This document shows, one piece after another, positions 8,348 through 16,812 of a DNA stretch of 64,000 bases (within the stretch, counting starts at the first letter, position 1; every line of letters begins with the position of its first letter). A program made the translations under genes and the position numbers. A model generated the notes under the pieces. It did no database searches, was not told the origin of the DNA, and saw nothing but the letters and a program-made list of their open reading frames with translations. This DNA comes from Coriobacteriaceae bacterium (GTDB lineage Bacteria; Actinomycetota; Coriobacteriia; Coriobacteriales; Coriobacteriaceae): assembly GCA_030525945.1 (NCBI GenBank), contig JAUNDT010000001.1, positions 124,001 through 188,000 on the forward strand. Reading direction: 5' to 3'.

Positions 8348-9805
8348 TTACGCGGCGAGGCGGCGCAGCACGTCCACGAGCAGCACGTAGAAGCGCTCGA
8401 AGGACGCCAGGTCCATGTGCTCGTCGGGCGTGTGGACGTCGGCGAGCTGCGGGCCCACGGCGATGGCGTCGAGGCCCTCGAGGGCATCGGCGAACAGGCC
8501 GCACTCGAGGCCGGCATGGATGGACTCGATGCGCAGCTCGGTTCCGAACAGCTCACGGTAGCTCTCCTGGAACACCTCGCGCACGGCGGAGTGCTCGGCG
8601 TAGCTCCAACCCGGATACTCGTACTCGAAAACCACGTCAAAGCCCAGGACCTCGGCGAGGATGCGAATGCGGTCCTTCACGTCGTCCTGCAGGGAGGAAA
8701 TCGAGGAGCGCGGCGAGAGCAGGATCGTGATCAGGTCCTCCGTCACGGCAACCACGCCGATGTTGGACGAGACCTCAACCGCGCCGTCGGCAGCCACGTT
8801 GCGGCGCATCACGCCGTTGGGGGCCAGGCGCAGCGCGCGCACGAGGGCCCAAGCGTCGGCGTCGGCCATAGCGCGGACCTCGGCGTCCTCGGCGACCTCG
8901 ATCGCGCAGGCAAAGCCGGGATCGAACACCTCGAGCTCGACCTTGATGGCGTCCACGATGCCCTGGGCAACCTCAGCGGCGGCACGGGCGGCGTCGGCGG
9001 ATGCGTACACGAGCACCGCGTGGCACTCGCGGTTGATGGCGTTGTCCTTGGTACCGCCCGCGAACTCAACGAGCGAGGCGTCGCCGGCGCGCAGCAGGTG
9101 CTCGACGATGCGGGCCATGAGCAGGTTGCCGTTGCCGCGCTCCAGATGGATGTCGGCGCCAGAGTGACCGCCCAGCAGGCCGGAGATCTCGAGCGTCAGC
9201 GTGGCGCCCTGCTTGTTCTCGCGCTCAACGGGGCGCGTGTACGTTGCCACGACGCCGCCCGCGCAGCTCACCGTGGCGACGCCCTCCTCCTCGGAGTCGA
9301 GGTTGATCATGATGCGCGCGTCGATCTGGGACTTGTCGAGGGTCTCGGCGCCCACCAGGCCCGTCTCCTCGTCCGTGGTGAACACGCACTCGAGGGCGGG
9401 GTGAACCAGGGAATCGTCGTCGAGCACCGTGAGCATGAGCGCCACGGCAACGCCATTGTCGGCGCCGAGCGTGGTGCCGTTCGCGGTCAGGACGCCGTCC
9501 TTCACGATGAGGTCGATACCGTCCTTCGAGAAATCGTGCTCAACACCGGCGAGCTTGTCGCACACCATGTCGATGTGGCCCTGCATCATGATGGCAGGGG
9601 CGTTCTCCGCACCGGCGGAAGCGGGCTTCTTGATGATGACGTTGTAGACCTCGTCCTGGTACACCCACAGGTTGCGCTCCTTGGCGAACGCCACCAAAAA
9701 GTCGCTGATCTCCTTCTCGTGGCGGGACTCGCGCGGAATGGCGCTGATGTCCTCAAAGTAGTGGAAGAGCTTCTCGGGCTGATAGCCGGTGATCTTGTAC
9801 TCCAT
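8348..9805 (-). CDS. pepD: Aminoacyl-histidine dipeptidase (M20, PepD-like)
   Basis: A 485-aa M20-family metallodipeptidase with broad action on Xaa-His and other dipeptides in the cytoplasm. Metal-binding and catalytic motifs are visible: MMQGHIDMVCDK (His ligand and catalytic Asp), TLGADNGVAVA, FTTDEETGLVG (catalytic Glu), INLDSEEEG and an HAGLECG motif near the C-terminus. GLLGGHSGADIHLERGN belongs to the lid domain. Length matches E. coli PepD. ATG 9805 follows AAGGAGGATCAC. It is a single-gene unit with its terminator at 8297-8328. Confidence 0.92.
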   Translation of the reverse strand: MEYKITGYQPEKLFHYFEDISAIPRESRHEKEISDFLVAFAKERNLWVYQDEVYNVIIKKPASAGAENAPAIMMQGHIDMVCDKLAGVEHDFSKDGIDLIVKDGVLTANGTTLGADNGVAVALMLTVLDDDSLVHPALECVFTTDEETGLVGAETLDKSQIDARIMINLDSEEEGVATVSCAGGVVATYTRPVERENKQGATLTLEISGLLGGHSGADIHLERGNGNLLMARIVEHLLRAGDASLVEFAGGTKDNAINRECHAVLVYASADAARAAAEVAQGIVDAIKVELEVFDPGFACAIEVAEDAEVRAMADADAWALVRALRLAPNGVMRRNVAADGAVEVSSNIGVVAVTEDLITILLSPRSSISSLQDDVKDRIRILAEVLGFDVVFEYEYPGWSYAEHSAVREVFQESYRELFGTELRIESIHAGLECGLFADALEGLDAIAVGPQLADVHTPDEHMDLASFERFYVLLVDVLRRLAA

Positions 9806-9893
9806 GTGATCCTCCTTGGCCGCCACATGCGGACGCAGCGGGGTTGATGCATACGCTCTATATATTCCCAAAGATTGCCCGTACATGACGCGC

Positions 9894-9950
9894 GGATGGG
9901 CCAGACGCGCCCATCCCTTCGGGGAACGGCGGAGAATCAACAGGCCTCCG
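9894..9950 (-). other. Hairpins downstream of hypA
   Basis: Two inverted repeats follow the hypA stop: AACGGCGGAG pairing with CTCCGCCGTT (about 9926-9954), and GATGGGC pairing with GCCCATC (about 9895-9918). Neither is followed by a T-run, so intrinsic termination is not established. Confidence 0.35.
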
Positions 9951-9958
9951 CCGTTTCT

Positions 9959-10342
9959 CTACAACTGCTCGCACGCGCCGGGGCTCGAGGGCTCCTCGTC
10001 GGGCGTGGCGATCTCCTTGATGGTGGTCTCGTTGCCCTGCACCAAAAACGTGCGGTCGCCGCCGCAGTGCGGGCACGTGCGCCCGTGCTCCACGGTGCCG
10101 TACGTTTGCTCGCATGCCTCGCAAAAGGTCACGGCGTCGATCTGCTCGATTACGAGCTCCGCGCCGCGCATCAGGTCGTTTTTCGCGCAGGCCCAGTTCC
10201 AGCAATCGGTGAGGTAACTCGGGATGATGCCCGAGACCTCGCCGAGCTCCAGCGTGACCGAGGACACGCGACGCAGGTTGTTCTGCGCCGCCACCTCCTC
10301 CACGCTGCGAATGATGTGAAAGACGATACCCAGTTCGTGCAT
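9959..10342 (-). CDS. hypA: Hydrogenase nickel-incorporation protein HypA
   Basis: A 127-aa nickel chaperone that passes Ni2+ to [NiFe]-hydrogenase precursors together with HypB. It starts MHELG, whose His2 and Glu3 region is the nickel site, and has the zinc ribbon FCEACEQTYG...TCPHCGG (two CxxC pairs, about residues 77-98). The expected motif GEVSGI is present. ATG 10342 with GAGGAACT upstream fixes the start so that His is residue 2. It follows the large oxidoreductase on the same strand with a gap of about 150 bp. No hydrogenase structural gene is in the window, so the client is elsewhere. Confidence 0.93.
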   Translation of the reverse strand: MHELGIVFHIIRSVEEVAAQNNLRRVSSVTLELGEVSGIIPSYLTDCWNWACAKNDLMRGAELVIEQIDAVTFCEACEQTYGTVEHGRTCPHCGGDRTFLVQGNETTIKEIATPDEEPSSPGACEQL

Positions 10343-10493
10343 AGTTCCTCGCCGCTGCGCGGAGCTCTGGCGGGCGCCTTGCCGTTCAATCGTCGGGCGC
10401 CGCACGCCAGGCGCGCACCCTCCTCTTTCGTGGCAATGCGCTCCGCCAGACCCCCGCTCGCTGTCGTGCGTTCTACCTACAGGCCAAGATGGG

Positions 10494-13289
10494 CTATTTG
10501 GATCCCTTTGAGCCAAAGCGAATCTTGAGCTCGCGCTTAAGCGCGTACTTGGCGAGCATGGGGATCTTCTTCTCGTACTTCACCATCGTGGAGCACTCGG
10601 GGTGCTCGCGGTGCAGATGGATGGCGTCAAACGCGCACTTGGTGGTGCACAGGCCGCAGCCGATGCACTTGTTCTCGTCCACGATGCTCGCGCCGCAGCC
10701 CAGGCAGCGCGCCGTCTCGGCACGGACCTGCTCTTCGGTGAACGTCTGCACATACTCGCGGAACGGGCGCGCCTTCTCGCCGGCGTAATCGTGCACGGCG
10801 TCGCCGCGGCTGGCGGTGTCGTAGCTGCCAAAGTCCACGTCGTCCTTGTTGAGCTCGCGGTAGCTGCGCTGGTTGCGGCCGATGGTGAGCGTCGCGTTCT
10901 GCACAAAGCGGTGGAGCGACACGGCGGCCTCGTGACCGGCGGCGATGGCGTCGATGGCGAACTTGGGACCGGTGTAGACGTCGCCGCCCACGAAGATGTC
11001 GGGCTGGGAGGTCTGGTACGTCTTGGGGTCGGCGATGGCACCCTGGCCGCGGCCGAGCTCCACGGCCTCGCCCTCGAGCAGGTTGCCCCACTGGATGGAC
11101 TGGCCGATGGAGAACACCACACGGTCCGCCGCGACCGTGCGGGTCTCGCTCTCGTCATACTGCGGGTCGAAGCGACCCTCGTCGTTGAAGACGCGCAGGC
11201 AGCGCTTGAACACGATCTCGCTCACGCGGCCGTCCTCGCCCGCGTGGACCGCAACCGGGCCCCACCCGCAGGAGATGTGCACGCCGTCCTCGTTGGCCTC
11301 CACGATCTCCTCGGCGCTCGCCGGCATGTCCTCGGAGCTCTCCAGGCAGAACATCTCAACGTGCTCGGAGCCCAGGCGCGCCGCGGTACGGGCCACGTCG
11401 ATGGCAACGTTGCCGCCGCCCACCACGATGGTGCGGCCGGGCATCGGAGCCGCCTCGCCGCCGTTCTCCTGCTGCTCGGCCACGGAGCGCAGGAAGTCCA
11501 CGGCGACAGAGCAGCCCTCGGCATCCTCGCCGGCAATGCCGGGCAGGCGGCCGCCCTGGCAGCCGATCGCCACGTAGAAGGCCTTGAAGCCCTGCTCGCG
11601 CAGGTCGGCGAGCGTCACATCGCGGCCGACCTCCACGCCGTAGCGGATCTCGACGCCCATCTCCTCGATGATGGCGACCTCGGCCTCGATGACGCTCTTC
11701 TCCAGCTTGTAGCTGGGGATGCCGTAGGTGAGCATGCCGCCGGGGCGGGCGTTCTTCTCGAAGATGACCGGCTTGTAGCCCTTCTCGGCCAGGTAGAACG
11801 CGCAGGAGAGGCCCGCGGGACCGGCGCCGATAACGGCGATCTTCTCCTCAAAGCCGCCTTTGCGCGTGGGCGTCACAGTCGGTGGGACATAGCGGTTCTC
11901 AGCGTTCAGGTCCTGCTCGGCGATGAACTTCTTCACCTCGTCGATGGCCACCGCGGCGTCCACGCGCCCGCGGGTGCAGGCGTCCTCGCAGCGGCGGTTG
12001 CAGATGCGGCCGCAGATGGCAGGCAGCGGGTTCTCGCGCTTGATGAGGGCGAGCGCGTCGCGATAGCGGCCCTGAGCTGCGAGCTTGAGGTAACCCTGCA
12101 CCGCGATGTGCGCCGGGCAGGCGGTCTTGCAGGGCGCGGTGCCCGTGTCGTAGGTCTCGATGCGGTTCTTGTTGCGGTAGTCCGGGCTCCACTTCTCGGG
12201 GCCCCACTTCACCTCGTCCGGCAGCTCCTGCTTGGGGTACTCCGGCACCTCGCCCGTGCTGGCGGCGCAGAGCTTTTGGCCCAGCTTGACCGCGCCGGCG
12301 GGGCACACCTCAACGCAGCGGCCGCACGCCACGCACTTGTCGGCCTCGGTGCGCGCCACGTACGCAGAGCGTGAGAGATTCGGCGTGTTGAACAGCTGCG
12401 ACGTGCGCAGGGCGTAGCACACGTTCACGTTGCAGTTGCAGATGGCGAAGATCTTGTCCTCGCCGTCGATGTTCGTGATTTGGTGCACAAAGCCGTTGTC
12501 CTCGGCCTGGCGCAGGATGTCGTAGACCTCCTCGCGCGTGATGTAGTGGCCGCGGTCGGTCTCGACCACGTAATCGGCCATGTCGCCCACCGCGATGCAC
12601 CAGTCGTTGGGGTCGTCGCCGCAGGCCTCACCCAGAATGGAGCGGCTCATGCGGCAGCTGCACGCGCTAGCGGCGTACTTGCCGTCGTACTTGTCGAGCC
12701 AGTGCTCGATGTGCTCGATGGAAACCGAGCGGTCCTCCATGGAAATGGCCTGCTCAACGGGGATGACGTGCATGCCGATGCCCGCTCCTCCCGGAGGCAC
12801 CATGGGCGTGGCGCGCGCCAGGGCGCCCTTGGACGCCTGCTCGAAGAACTTTGCCAGCACCGGGTGCTCCTCCAGCTGCGACATGCGCATGTTGAGGAAC
12901 TCCGCCGAACCGGGCACGAGCATGGGCAGGACCCACTGCTTGGCGTGCTCGGGGTTCTCCCAGTTGTACTCAATGAGGCCGATGTAGCTCATCTCGTCGA
13001 GGAGCCCGACGAGCTCGTCCTCGGGAAGACCCGTCTCCTTGAGAAGCATGGGCAGCGTGTAGGGCTTGCGCATCTTCATCTTGAGCAGGACGTCCGCCAT
13101 CTCGTCGGTGGTGACGGCGGCAAAGCTCCAGTACTCGAAGGGCTTGAGCTCCTTGCGGCCCAGCAGGCGGTTGGTGCAGTGCTCGCACAGCGCGACGATC
13201 TTCTCGCGCGGATGCTCGGGCAGCTCGGGCACGAACTCCGCGCCGATGTCGGGCTCGGTGAACGAGATGCCGGGTCCGTTGAGAATCAT
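10494..13289 (-). CDS. Large FAD/NAD(P) oxidoreductase with multiple Fe-S domains
   Basis: A 931-aa modular electron-transfer protein. Order: a 300-aa N-terminal region with a winged-helix-like start and its own cysteines (ACSCRMSRS, AICNCNVNVC); a 4Fe-4S motif CVACGRCVEVCPAGAV near 318; a GltD/dihydropyrimidine-dehydrogenase-type Fe-S helical domain (CKTACPAHIAV, CGRICNRRCEDAC; 383-453); an FAD Rossmann fold VIGAGPAGLS near 483; a NADPH fold VVGGGNVAIDVA near 620; and a C-terminal ferredoxin CIGCGLCTTKC. It resembles the GltD-like flavin subunits used for NADPH-linked electron flow. Sitting between hypA and hypB suggests a hydrogen- or nickel-enzyme-linked role, but the acceptor is unknown. 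Confidence 0.85.
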   Translation of the reverse strand: MILNGPGISFTEPDIGAEFVPELPEHPREKIVALCEHCTNRLLGRKELKPFEYWSFAAVTTDEMADVLLKMKMRKPYTLPMLLKETGLPEDELVGLLDEMSYIGLIEYNWENPEHAKQWVLPMLVPGSAEFLNMRMSQLEEHPVLAKFFEQASKGALARATPMVPPGGAGIGMHVIPVEQAISMEDRSVSIEHIEHWLDKYDGKYAASACSCRMSRSILGEACGDDPNDWCIAVGDMADYVVETDRGHYITREEVYDILRQAEDNGFVHQITNIDGEDKIFAICNCNVNVCYALRTSQLFNTPNLSRSAYVARTEADKCVACGRCVEVCPAGAVKLGQKLCAASTGEVPEYPKQELPDEVKWGPEKWSPDYRNKNRIETYDTGTAPCKTACPAHIAVQGYLKLAAQGRYRDALALIKRENPLPAICGRICNRRCEDACTRGRVDAAVAIDEVKKFIAEQDLNAENRYVPPTVTPTRKGGFEEKIAVIGAGPAGLSCAFYLAEKGYKPVIFEKNARPGGMLTYGIPSYKLEKSVIEAEVAIIEEMGVEIRYGVEVGRDVTLADLREQGFKAFYVAIGCQGGRLPGIAGEDAEGCSVAVDFLRSVAEQQENGGEAAPMPGRTIVVGGGNVAIDVARTAARLGSEHVEMFCLESSEDMPASAEEIVEANEDGVHISCGWGPVAVHAGEDGRVSEIVFKRCLRVFNDEGRFDPQYDESETRTVAADRVVFSIGQSIQWGNLLEGEAVELGRGQGAIADPKTYQTSQPDIFVGGDVYTGPKFAIDAIAAGHEAAVSLHRFVQNATLTIGRNQRSYRELNKDDVDFGSYDTASRGDAVHDYAGEKARPFREYVQTFTEEQVRAETARCLGCGASIVDENKCIGCGLCTTKCAFDAIHLHREHPECSTMVKYEKKIPMLAKYALKRELKIRFGSKGSK

Positions 13290-13464
13290 GTCTGGTCCTT
13301 TCCTTGTGAGGTGGTGAGGGGGTGGGGCGGGCGGCTCGGCGGGCCTGTAAGGCGGGGCGGGCGTTGCTGCCGTTACGGCACGGCGACGGGCCCAGATCTA
13401 GGGAGCGGACCTAGCCGGGCGCGCTGCCGACGAACCTGCACGGAGGCTCGCGGCGCTCGGCGGC
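13290..13464 (-). other. Gap between hypB and the oxidoreductase gene
   Basis: 175 bp between co-directional genes. AAGGAAAGGACC before the ATG at 13289 is the ribosome site. No promoter or terminator is evident, so cotranscription from hypB is plausible. Confidence 0.3.
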
Positions 13465-14142
13465 TTAGCGGCTCTTCCAGTCGGCCACCTGGGCACGCAG
13501 CCAGTCGGCCAACACGTCGATTCCCTCGCCGGTCTTGGCGCAGATGGGGATGATGGTCGCATTCGGGTTGCGCATGAGGATGTTCTCACGCACGCGCTCC
13601 ATGCTAAAGGTGTCGAACACCGGCAGCGCATCGATTTTGTTGATGAGCACCACGTCGCAGATGCTGAACATGAGCGGGTACTTGAGCGGCTTGTCGTCGC
13701 CCTCGGGCACGGAGAGGATCATCGCGTTCGCCGAGGCGCCCGTGTCGAACTCCGCCGGGCACACCAGGTTGCCCACGTTCTCGAGGATAGCGAGGTCGAT
13801 GGCGTCCTCGCGCACCAGCTCGTCCAGACCCTGCTCGGTCATATAGGCATCGAGGTGGCACATGCCGCCCGTGTGCAGCTGAATGGCGCGCACGCCCGTG
13901 TTCAAGATGGTGCGAGCATCCACGTCGGAGTCGATGTCGGCCTCCATGACGGCGATGGACAGCTCGTCTTTGAGCACCTCGATGGTGCGCGTGAGCGTGG
14001 TGGTCTTGCCCGACCCCGGGCTCGACATGAGATTCAGCAGGAACGTCCCGCGCTCGCGTAGGGTGGCGCGCAGCTCGTCGGCCTTGCGGTCGTTGTCCGC
14101 GAACACGCTCTGCTTGACCTCGATAACTCGAACATCGCTCAT
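13465..14142 (-). CDS. hypB: Hydrogenase nickel-incorporation GTPase HypB
   Basis: A 225-aa SIMIBI-class GTPase that powers nickel insertion into hydrogenase with HypA. The P-loop SPGSGKTT lies near residue 41, metal/switch residues in MEADIDSDVDA, the conserved QLHTGGMCHLDA (Cys-His site at the dimer interface) near 88-100, and the base-specificity motif INKIDAL near 165. It lacks the N-terminal CxxCGC and the His-rich stretch found in some HypB proteins, so it is the short form without a high-affinity nickel store. ATG 14142 follows GAGAGGAGCCC. It leads the minus-strand hypB / oxidoreductase / hypA set. Confidence 0.93.
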   Translation of the reverse strand: MSDVRVIEVKQSVFADNDRKADELRATLRERGTFLLNLMSSPGSGKTTTLTRTIEVLKDELSIAVMEADIDSDVDARTILNTGVRAIQLHTGGMCHLDAYMTEQGLDELVREDAIDLAILENVGNLVCPAEFDTGASANAMILSVPEGDDKPLKYPLMFSICDVVLINKIDALPVFDTFSMERVRENILMRNPNATIIPICAKTGEGIDVLADWLRAQVADWKSR

Positions 14143-14400
14143 AAGGGCTCCTCTCCCCCAAGCGGATTTCCATCCAAAGACACACGCGGCGGGGCGCAGG
14201 CCGGGCGCGCCGGCAACTCACGGCTCAGACGGCGGGCGGGTAGGGCAGCTCAGCCGGCAGACTGCGACTCGGTCGGCTGAGGGCCGCGCTCAACTCGGCG
14301 AACTGCCTCACGTACGTCGGCAACCTGCATCACTCAACTCGGCGACCCACCCCGCTCGACCAACCGGCAGCGCGGCCCTCGTGCCGTCCACCGAATAGTG
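14143..14400. other. Divergent hypB/tetR intergenic region, hypB side
   Basis: GC-rich, no gene seen. Short diverged direct repeats of the type CTCGGCGAACTG / GTCGGCAACCTG / CTCGGCGACCC occur at about 14295-14350. The sequence changes abruptly to AT-rich at 14400, where the operators begin. Confidence 0.3.
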
Positions 14401-14440
14401 TTGACAGTTTGTCAAATTACATATTGACGTTTTGTCAATA
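14401..14440. promoter_or_regulatory. Two palindromic TetR-type operators
   Basis: TTGAC-AGTTT-GTCAA at 14401-14415 and TATTGAC-GTTTT-GTCAATA at 14422-14440 share TTGAC-N5-GTCAA. Their centres are 23 bp apart, about two helical turns. The first contains a TTGACA -35-like hexamer. Position just upstream of the TetR gene suggests autoregulation. Palindromes are seen directly; binding is inferred. Confidence 0.75.
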
Positions 14441-14496
14441 AAGGTCAAGACTGGTTTCGGTCAAACAGCATGAACAAGCGGGGAAAGGCAGGTGTT

Positions 14497-15129
14497 ATGG
14501 GCTCGGACGCATCGAGGCATTTCGAACGGCTCGCGCGCGACGAGCGGCGCGAGGAAATCATCGACGCCGTGCGCGCCGTCGTTGCGGAAAGCGGCATCAG
14601 CCGCCTGTCCATCTCAGCCGTCACCAAGCGCGTGGGCTGCACGCGCTCGCTCTTCTACCACTACTTCCCCACCAAGGAGGACGCGCTGCGGGCGGCGCTC
14701 GACCAGAGCATCGACTCGTTCATGGGCCAGCTCGCCGAGTGGAACAGCCAGCGCGTGACCGGCGATATCGAAGGCGCGCTCGACGGAGCCGCCCACATGC
14801 TCAAAAAGCTTGTGCTGCAGCAGGACGACGTCATGCCGCGCACCGTCGCGACGGGCGGGAACGCCGGGCTGTACGCCACGTTCGTCCACCGCGTAGCCGA
14901 CCGCATGGCGCGCTACATCTGCGAATCCACCGTTGTGGACTTCGCCGCCCTGCACGAGGTTCGCATCGACCACCTGTACGAGACGTTTTACGTCCTCATC
15001 ACCGGCCTCGTCATGTTCGTGCGCGCCAACCCCGATGCCCCGGAGGAAACCATTAAGGACATCATCGCGAGCACGCTGCACATCGAGGGCTACACCGCCA
15101 AGTATCCCGAGCGGCGTCCGGAGCGATAG
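14497..15129 (+). CDS. TetR-family transcriptional regulator
   Basis: A 210-aa regulator. The N-terminal helix-turn-helix (about 10-60) reads IIDAVRAVVAESGISRLSISAVTKRVGCTRSLFYHYFPTKE in short: the classic TetR recognition helix ends in FYHYFPTKE. The C-terminal ligand domain has no recognisable effector site. I start at ATG 14497 because AAAGGCAGG lies upstream; an in-frame ATG at 14470 has no ribosome site. The two palindromes at 14401-14440 are its likely operators. The DUF5692 gene follows 63 bp downstream on the same strand and is the likely target. Confidence 0.87.
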   Translation: MGSDASRHFERLARDERREEIIDAVRAVVAESGISRLSISAVTKRVGCTRSLFYHYFPTKEDALRAALDQSIDSFMGQLAEWNSQRVTGDIEGALDGAAHMLKKLVLQQDDVMPRTVATGGNAGLYATFVHRVADRMARYICESTVVDFAALHEVRIDHLYETFYVLITGLVMFVRANPDAPEETIKDIIASTLHIEGYTAKYPERRPER

Positions 15130-15192
15130 CTCAGCGCAACCGCGCGCCGAGCGTACCAAGCCCTGCGGGGCTCGATATAGAAAGGGGAACCC

Positions 15193-16167
15193 ATGTTGTT
15201 CCAAGTGTATGGCGAGAACGCCATGTTCCAGTGGTTGGGGTGGATCATGGTCTTTGCCGGCCTGATCATCGCCAACGAGATCGCACGCCGTTCCAAGATC
15301 GGCGGCATCGTGTGCTTCCTCGGCATCCCCGCCGCGCTCACGGTGTACTTCGTGTCCATTTACGTGTGCGCCGGAATGGGTATGGAGTGGGCGCTCAACA
15401 ACCCCACGTACGTGCACATGAACAGCTGGTTCCACTACGCCAAGCTGTACGCGGCAACCGCCGGCTGCATCGGCTTCATGATGATCAAGTACGGCTTGGG
15501 TAAGCTCGGCCGCAGCGAGGCGTTCAAAGTCTTCCCGTTCGCCATCGTGGCCATCAACATCCTGATCGCCGTGGTGAGCGACTTCGAGAGCGCTTTCCGC
15601 GCATGGGGCACCACCTGGATTTCCTCCGAGGGCGTCGAGCTCATGGGCGGTTGGCACAACGTGTTCAACGGCCTGGCCGGCATCATCAACATCTTCTGCA
15701 TGACCGGCTGGTGGGGCATCTACCGCTCCAAGAAGGGCGACGACATGCTGTGGCCCGACATGACGTGGGTCTACATTGTGGCCTATGACCTGTGGAACTT
15801 CTGCTACACCTACAACTGCCTGCCCACGCACGCCTGGTACTGCGGCCTGGCGCTGCTGCTGGCGCCCACCGTGGCCAACATGCTGTGGAACAAGGGCGGC
15901 TGGATCCAGAACCGCGCCAACACGCTCGCGCTGTGGTGCATGTTCGCGCAGGTGTTCCCCATGTTCCAGGATTACTCCGTGTTCTCCACGAACTCCGTGA
16001 ACGACCCCAACGTGAACCTGATCGTGTCCGCTGTGGCTCTCGCGGCCAACGTGGCGGCGCTGGGCTACATCATCTACCGCGCCAAGAAGCTCGGCGTGAA
16101 CCCCTACAAGCACGAGGTCTTCAAGGGTACGCGCGACTTTGAGCAGGCCATGGCCCGCGCTGAGTAA
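15193..16167 (+). CDS. DUF5692-type polytopic membrane protein
   Basis: A 324-aa integral membrane protein with about eight to nine predicted helices rich in Trp, Tyr and Phe (GWWGIYRSKKGDDMLWPDMTWVYIVAYDLWNFCYTYNCLP is a strongly conserved-looking loop, quoted here only by its ends: GWWGIYRSKK and WNFCYTYNCLP). It resembles proteins named DUF5692, from memory. Function is not known. AAGGGGAACCC precedes ATG 15193. It shares a strand and probably a transcript with the TetR gene, which suggests an inducible transport or resistance-like function; that is inference. The C-terminus is cytoplasmic and basic. Confidence 0.7.
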   Translation: MLFQVYGENAMFQWLGWIMVFAGLIIANEIARRSKIGGIVCFLGIPAALTVYFVSIYVCAGMGMEWALNNPTYVHMNSWFHYAKLYAATAGCIGFMMIKYGLGKLGRSEAFKVFPFAIVAINILIAVVSDFESAFRAWGTTWISSEGVELMGGWHNVFNGLAGIINIFCMTGWWGIYRSKKGDDMLWPDMTWVYIVAYDLWNFCYTYNCLPTHAWYCGLALLLAPTVANMLWNKGGWIQNRANTLALWCMFAQVFPMFQDYSVFSTNSVNDPNVNLIVSAVALAANVAALGYIIYRAKKLGVNPYKHEVFKGTRDFEQAMARAE

Positions 16168-16421
16168 GCGTGCTGTCAGCCTGGGGTGGCCGCTGAGCGC
16201 ACGGGGCGCCTGCGACGGTCGGGCGCGCGGCGTGCGCGGTGGCTGCCCGGGGTGCTCATGACGGCGGCTTTTCCCGAGCGGATGTGACCGACGCCGTGAC
16301 TGCCGTTGCCGTCGGCGTGGCAGATGCCGCAGCAGCGGTCACCCGGGGTGCTCGTGACGGCGGCTTAAGCGCGCTGCCAGCCTTTTCGGATGCGCGCGCC
16401 CGCCAATCTCCCCGAGTAAAC
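16168..16421. other. Intergenic region with diverged direct repeats
   Basis: No gene seen. A 25-bp direct repeat, CCCGGGGTGCTC(A/G)TGACGG then CGGCTT, occurs at 16246-16270 and 16342-16366, 96 bp apart. A weaker copy of AAGCG(T/C)GCTG(T/C)CAGCC is at 16166 and 16365. It looks like an old tandem duplication of about 96-200 bp. Confidence 0.5.
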
Positions 16422-16536
16422 GTCCCCTTTGTGCTGGCGATCAACTCACCAGCACAAAGGGGACACTTTTATGCGCAAATCACCCCAAAAACGTCCACTT
16501 TCTGCTGGCGAGTGAGAGACGAGCAAAAAGTGGACG
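16422..16536. repeat. Twin related hairpins
   Basis: Hairpin 1 (16422-16464) has perfect 16-bp arms GTCCCCTTTGTGCTGG / CCAGCACAAAGGGGAC and is followed by ACTTTT. Hairpin 2 (16492-16536) pairs CGTCCACTTTCTGCT with AGCAAAAAGTGGACG, 13 of 15 matching. Both left arms share CGTCC-(A/C)CTTT-(G/C)TGCTGGCGA, so one derives from the other. Hairpin 1 could end transcription from the plus-strand DUF5692 gene. Confidence 0.7.
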
Positions 16537-16587
16537 GATGCGTCACGGTTGGAACTCTGGGAATGCGGCCGAACAAAACGAGCAACA

Positions 16588-16643
16588 AAAAAGGACACCC
16601 GCAGGTGCCCTTCAAGTTCAAATTGGTGCGGCGTACAGGATTC
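16588..16643 (-). repeat. Partial copy of the tRNA-Arg 3' end and its terminator
   Basis: TGGTGCGGCGTACAGGATTC at 16624-16643 is identical to the last 20 nt of the tRNA-Arg gene (16813-16832). The neighbouring hairpin at 16593-16610 is a mutated copy of the terminator at 16781-16800, with one A:C mismatch. The offset is 189 bp. It looks like an attachment-site duplication or a decayed tandem duplication. Confidence 0.75.
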
Positions 16644-16778
16644 CGCGTGCGCCTTGCGGCGCCCGCACCGGCTTCGGCCGCCTACCGGCGACCTCGCCCG
16701 CTCGCTGCAAACGCTCCGCGTTCGCTTAACGCTCGCGCCTTTACCAAGGTTCGAATCCCCGCAAGGTCGCCTAACAGG

Positions 16779-16803
16779 AAAGGGCACCCGTAGGTGCCCT
16801 TTA
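16779..16803 (-). terminator. Terminator of tRNA-Arg
   Basis: On the minus strand GGGCACC-TACG-GGTGCCC is followed by TTTCC. It starts about 10 bp past the tRNA 3' end. The T-run is short. Confidence 0.6.
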
Positions 16804-16812
16804 AATCCGAAC

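Noticed and set aside
14470..14496. Upstream ATG as the TetR start
   Set aside because: In frame, but without a ribosome site; AAAGGCAGG serves the ATG at 14497.
16687..16771. Possible second tRNA (GGCGACCT...GGTTCGAATCC...AGGTCGCC)
   Set aside because: Acceptor-like ends and a T-loop word exist, but the T stem pairs in only three of five positions and no D or anticodon arm can be built. At most a decayed tRNA.
16239..16793. Plus-strand frame of 184 codons
   Set aside because: It runs through hairpins, the tRNA 3' copy and repeats, without a ribosome site or protein-like composition.
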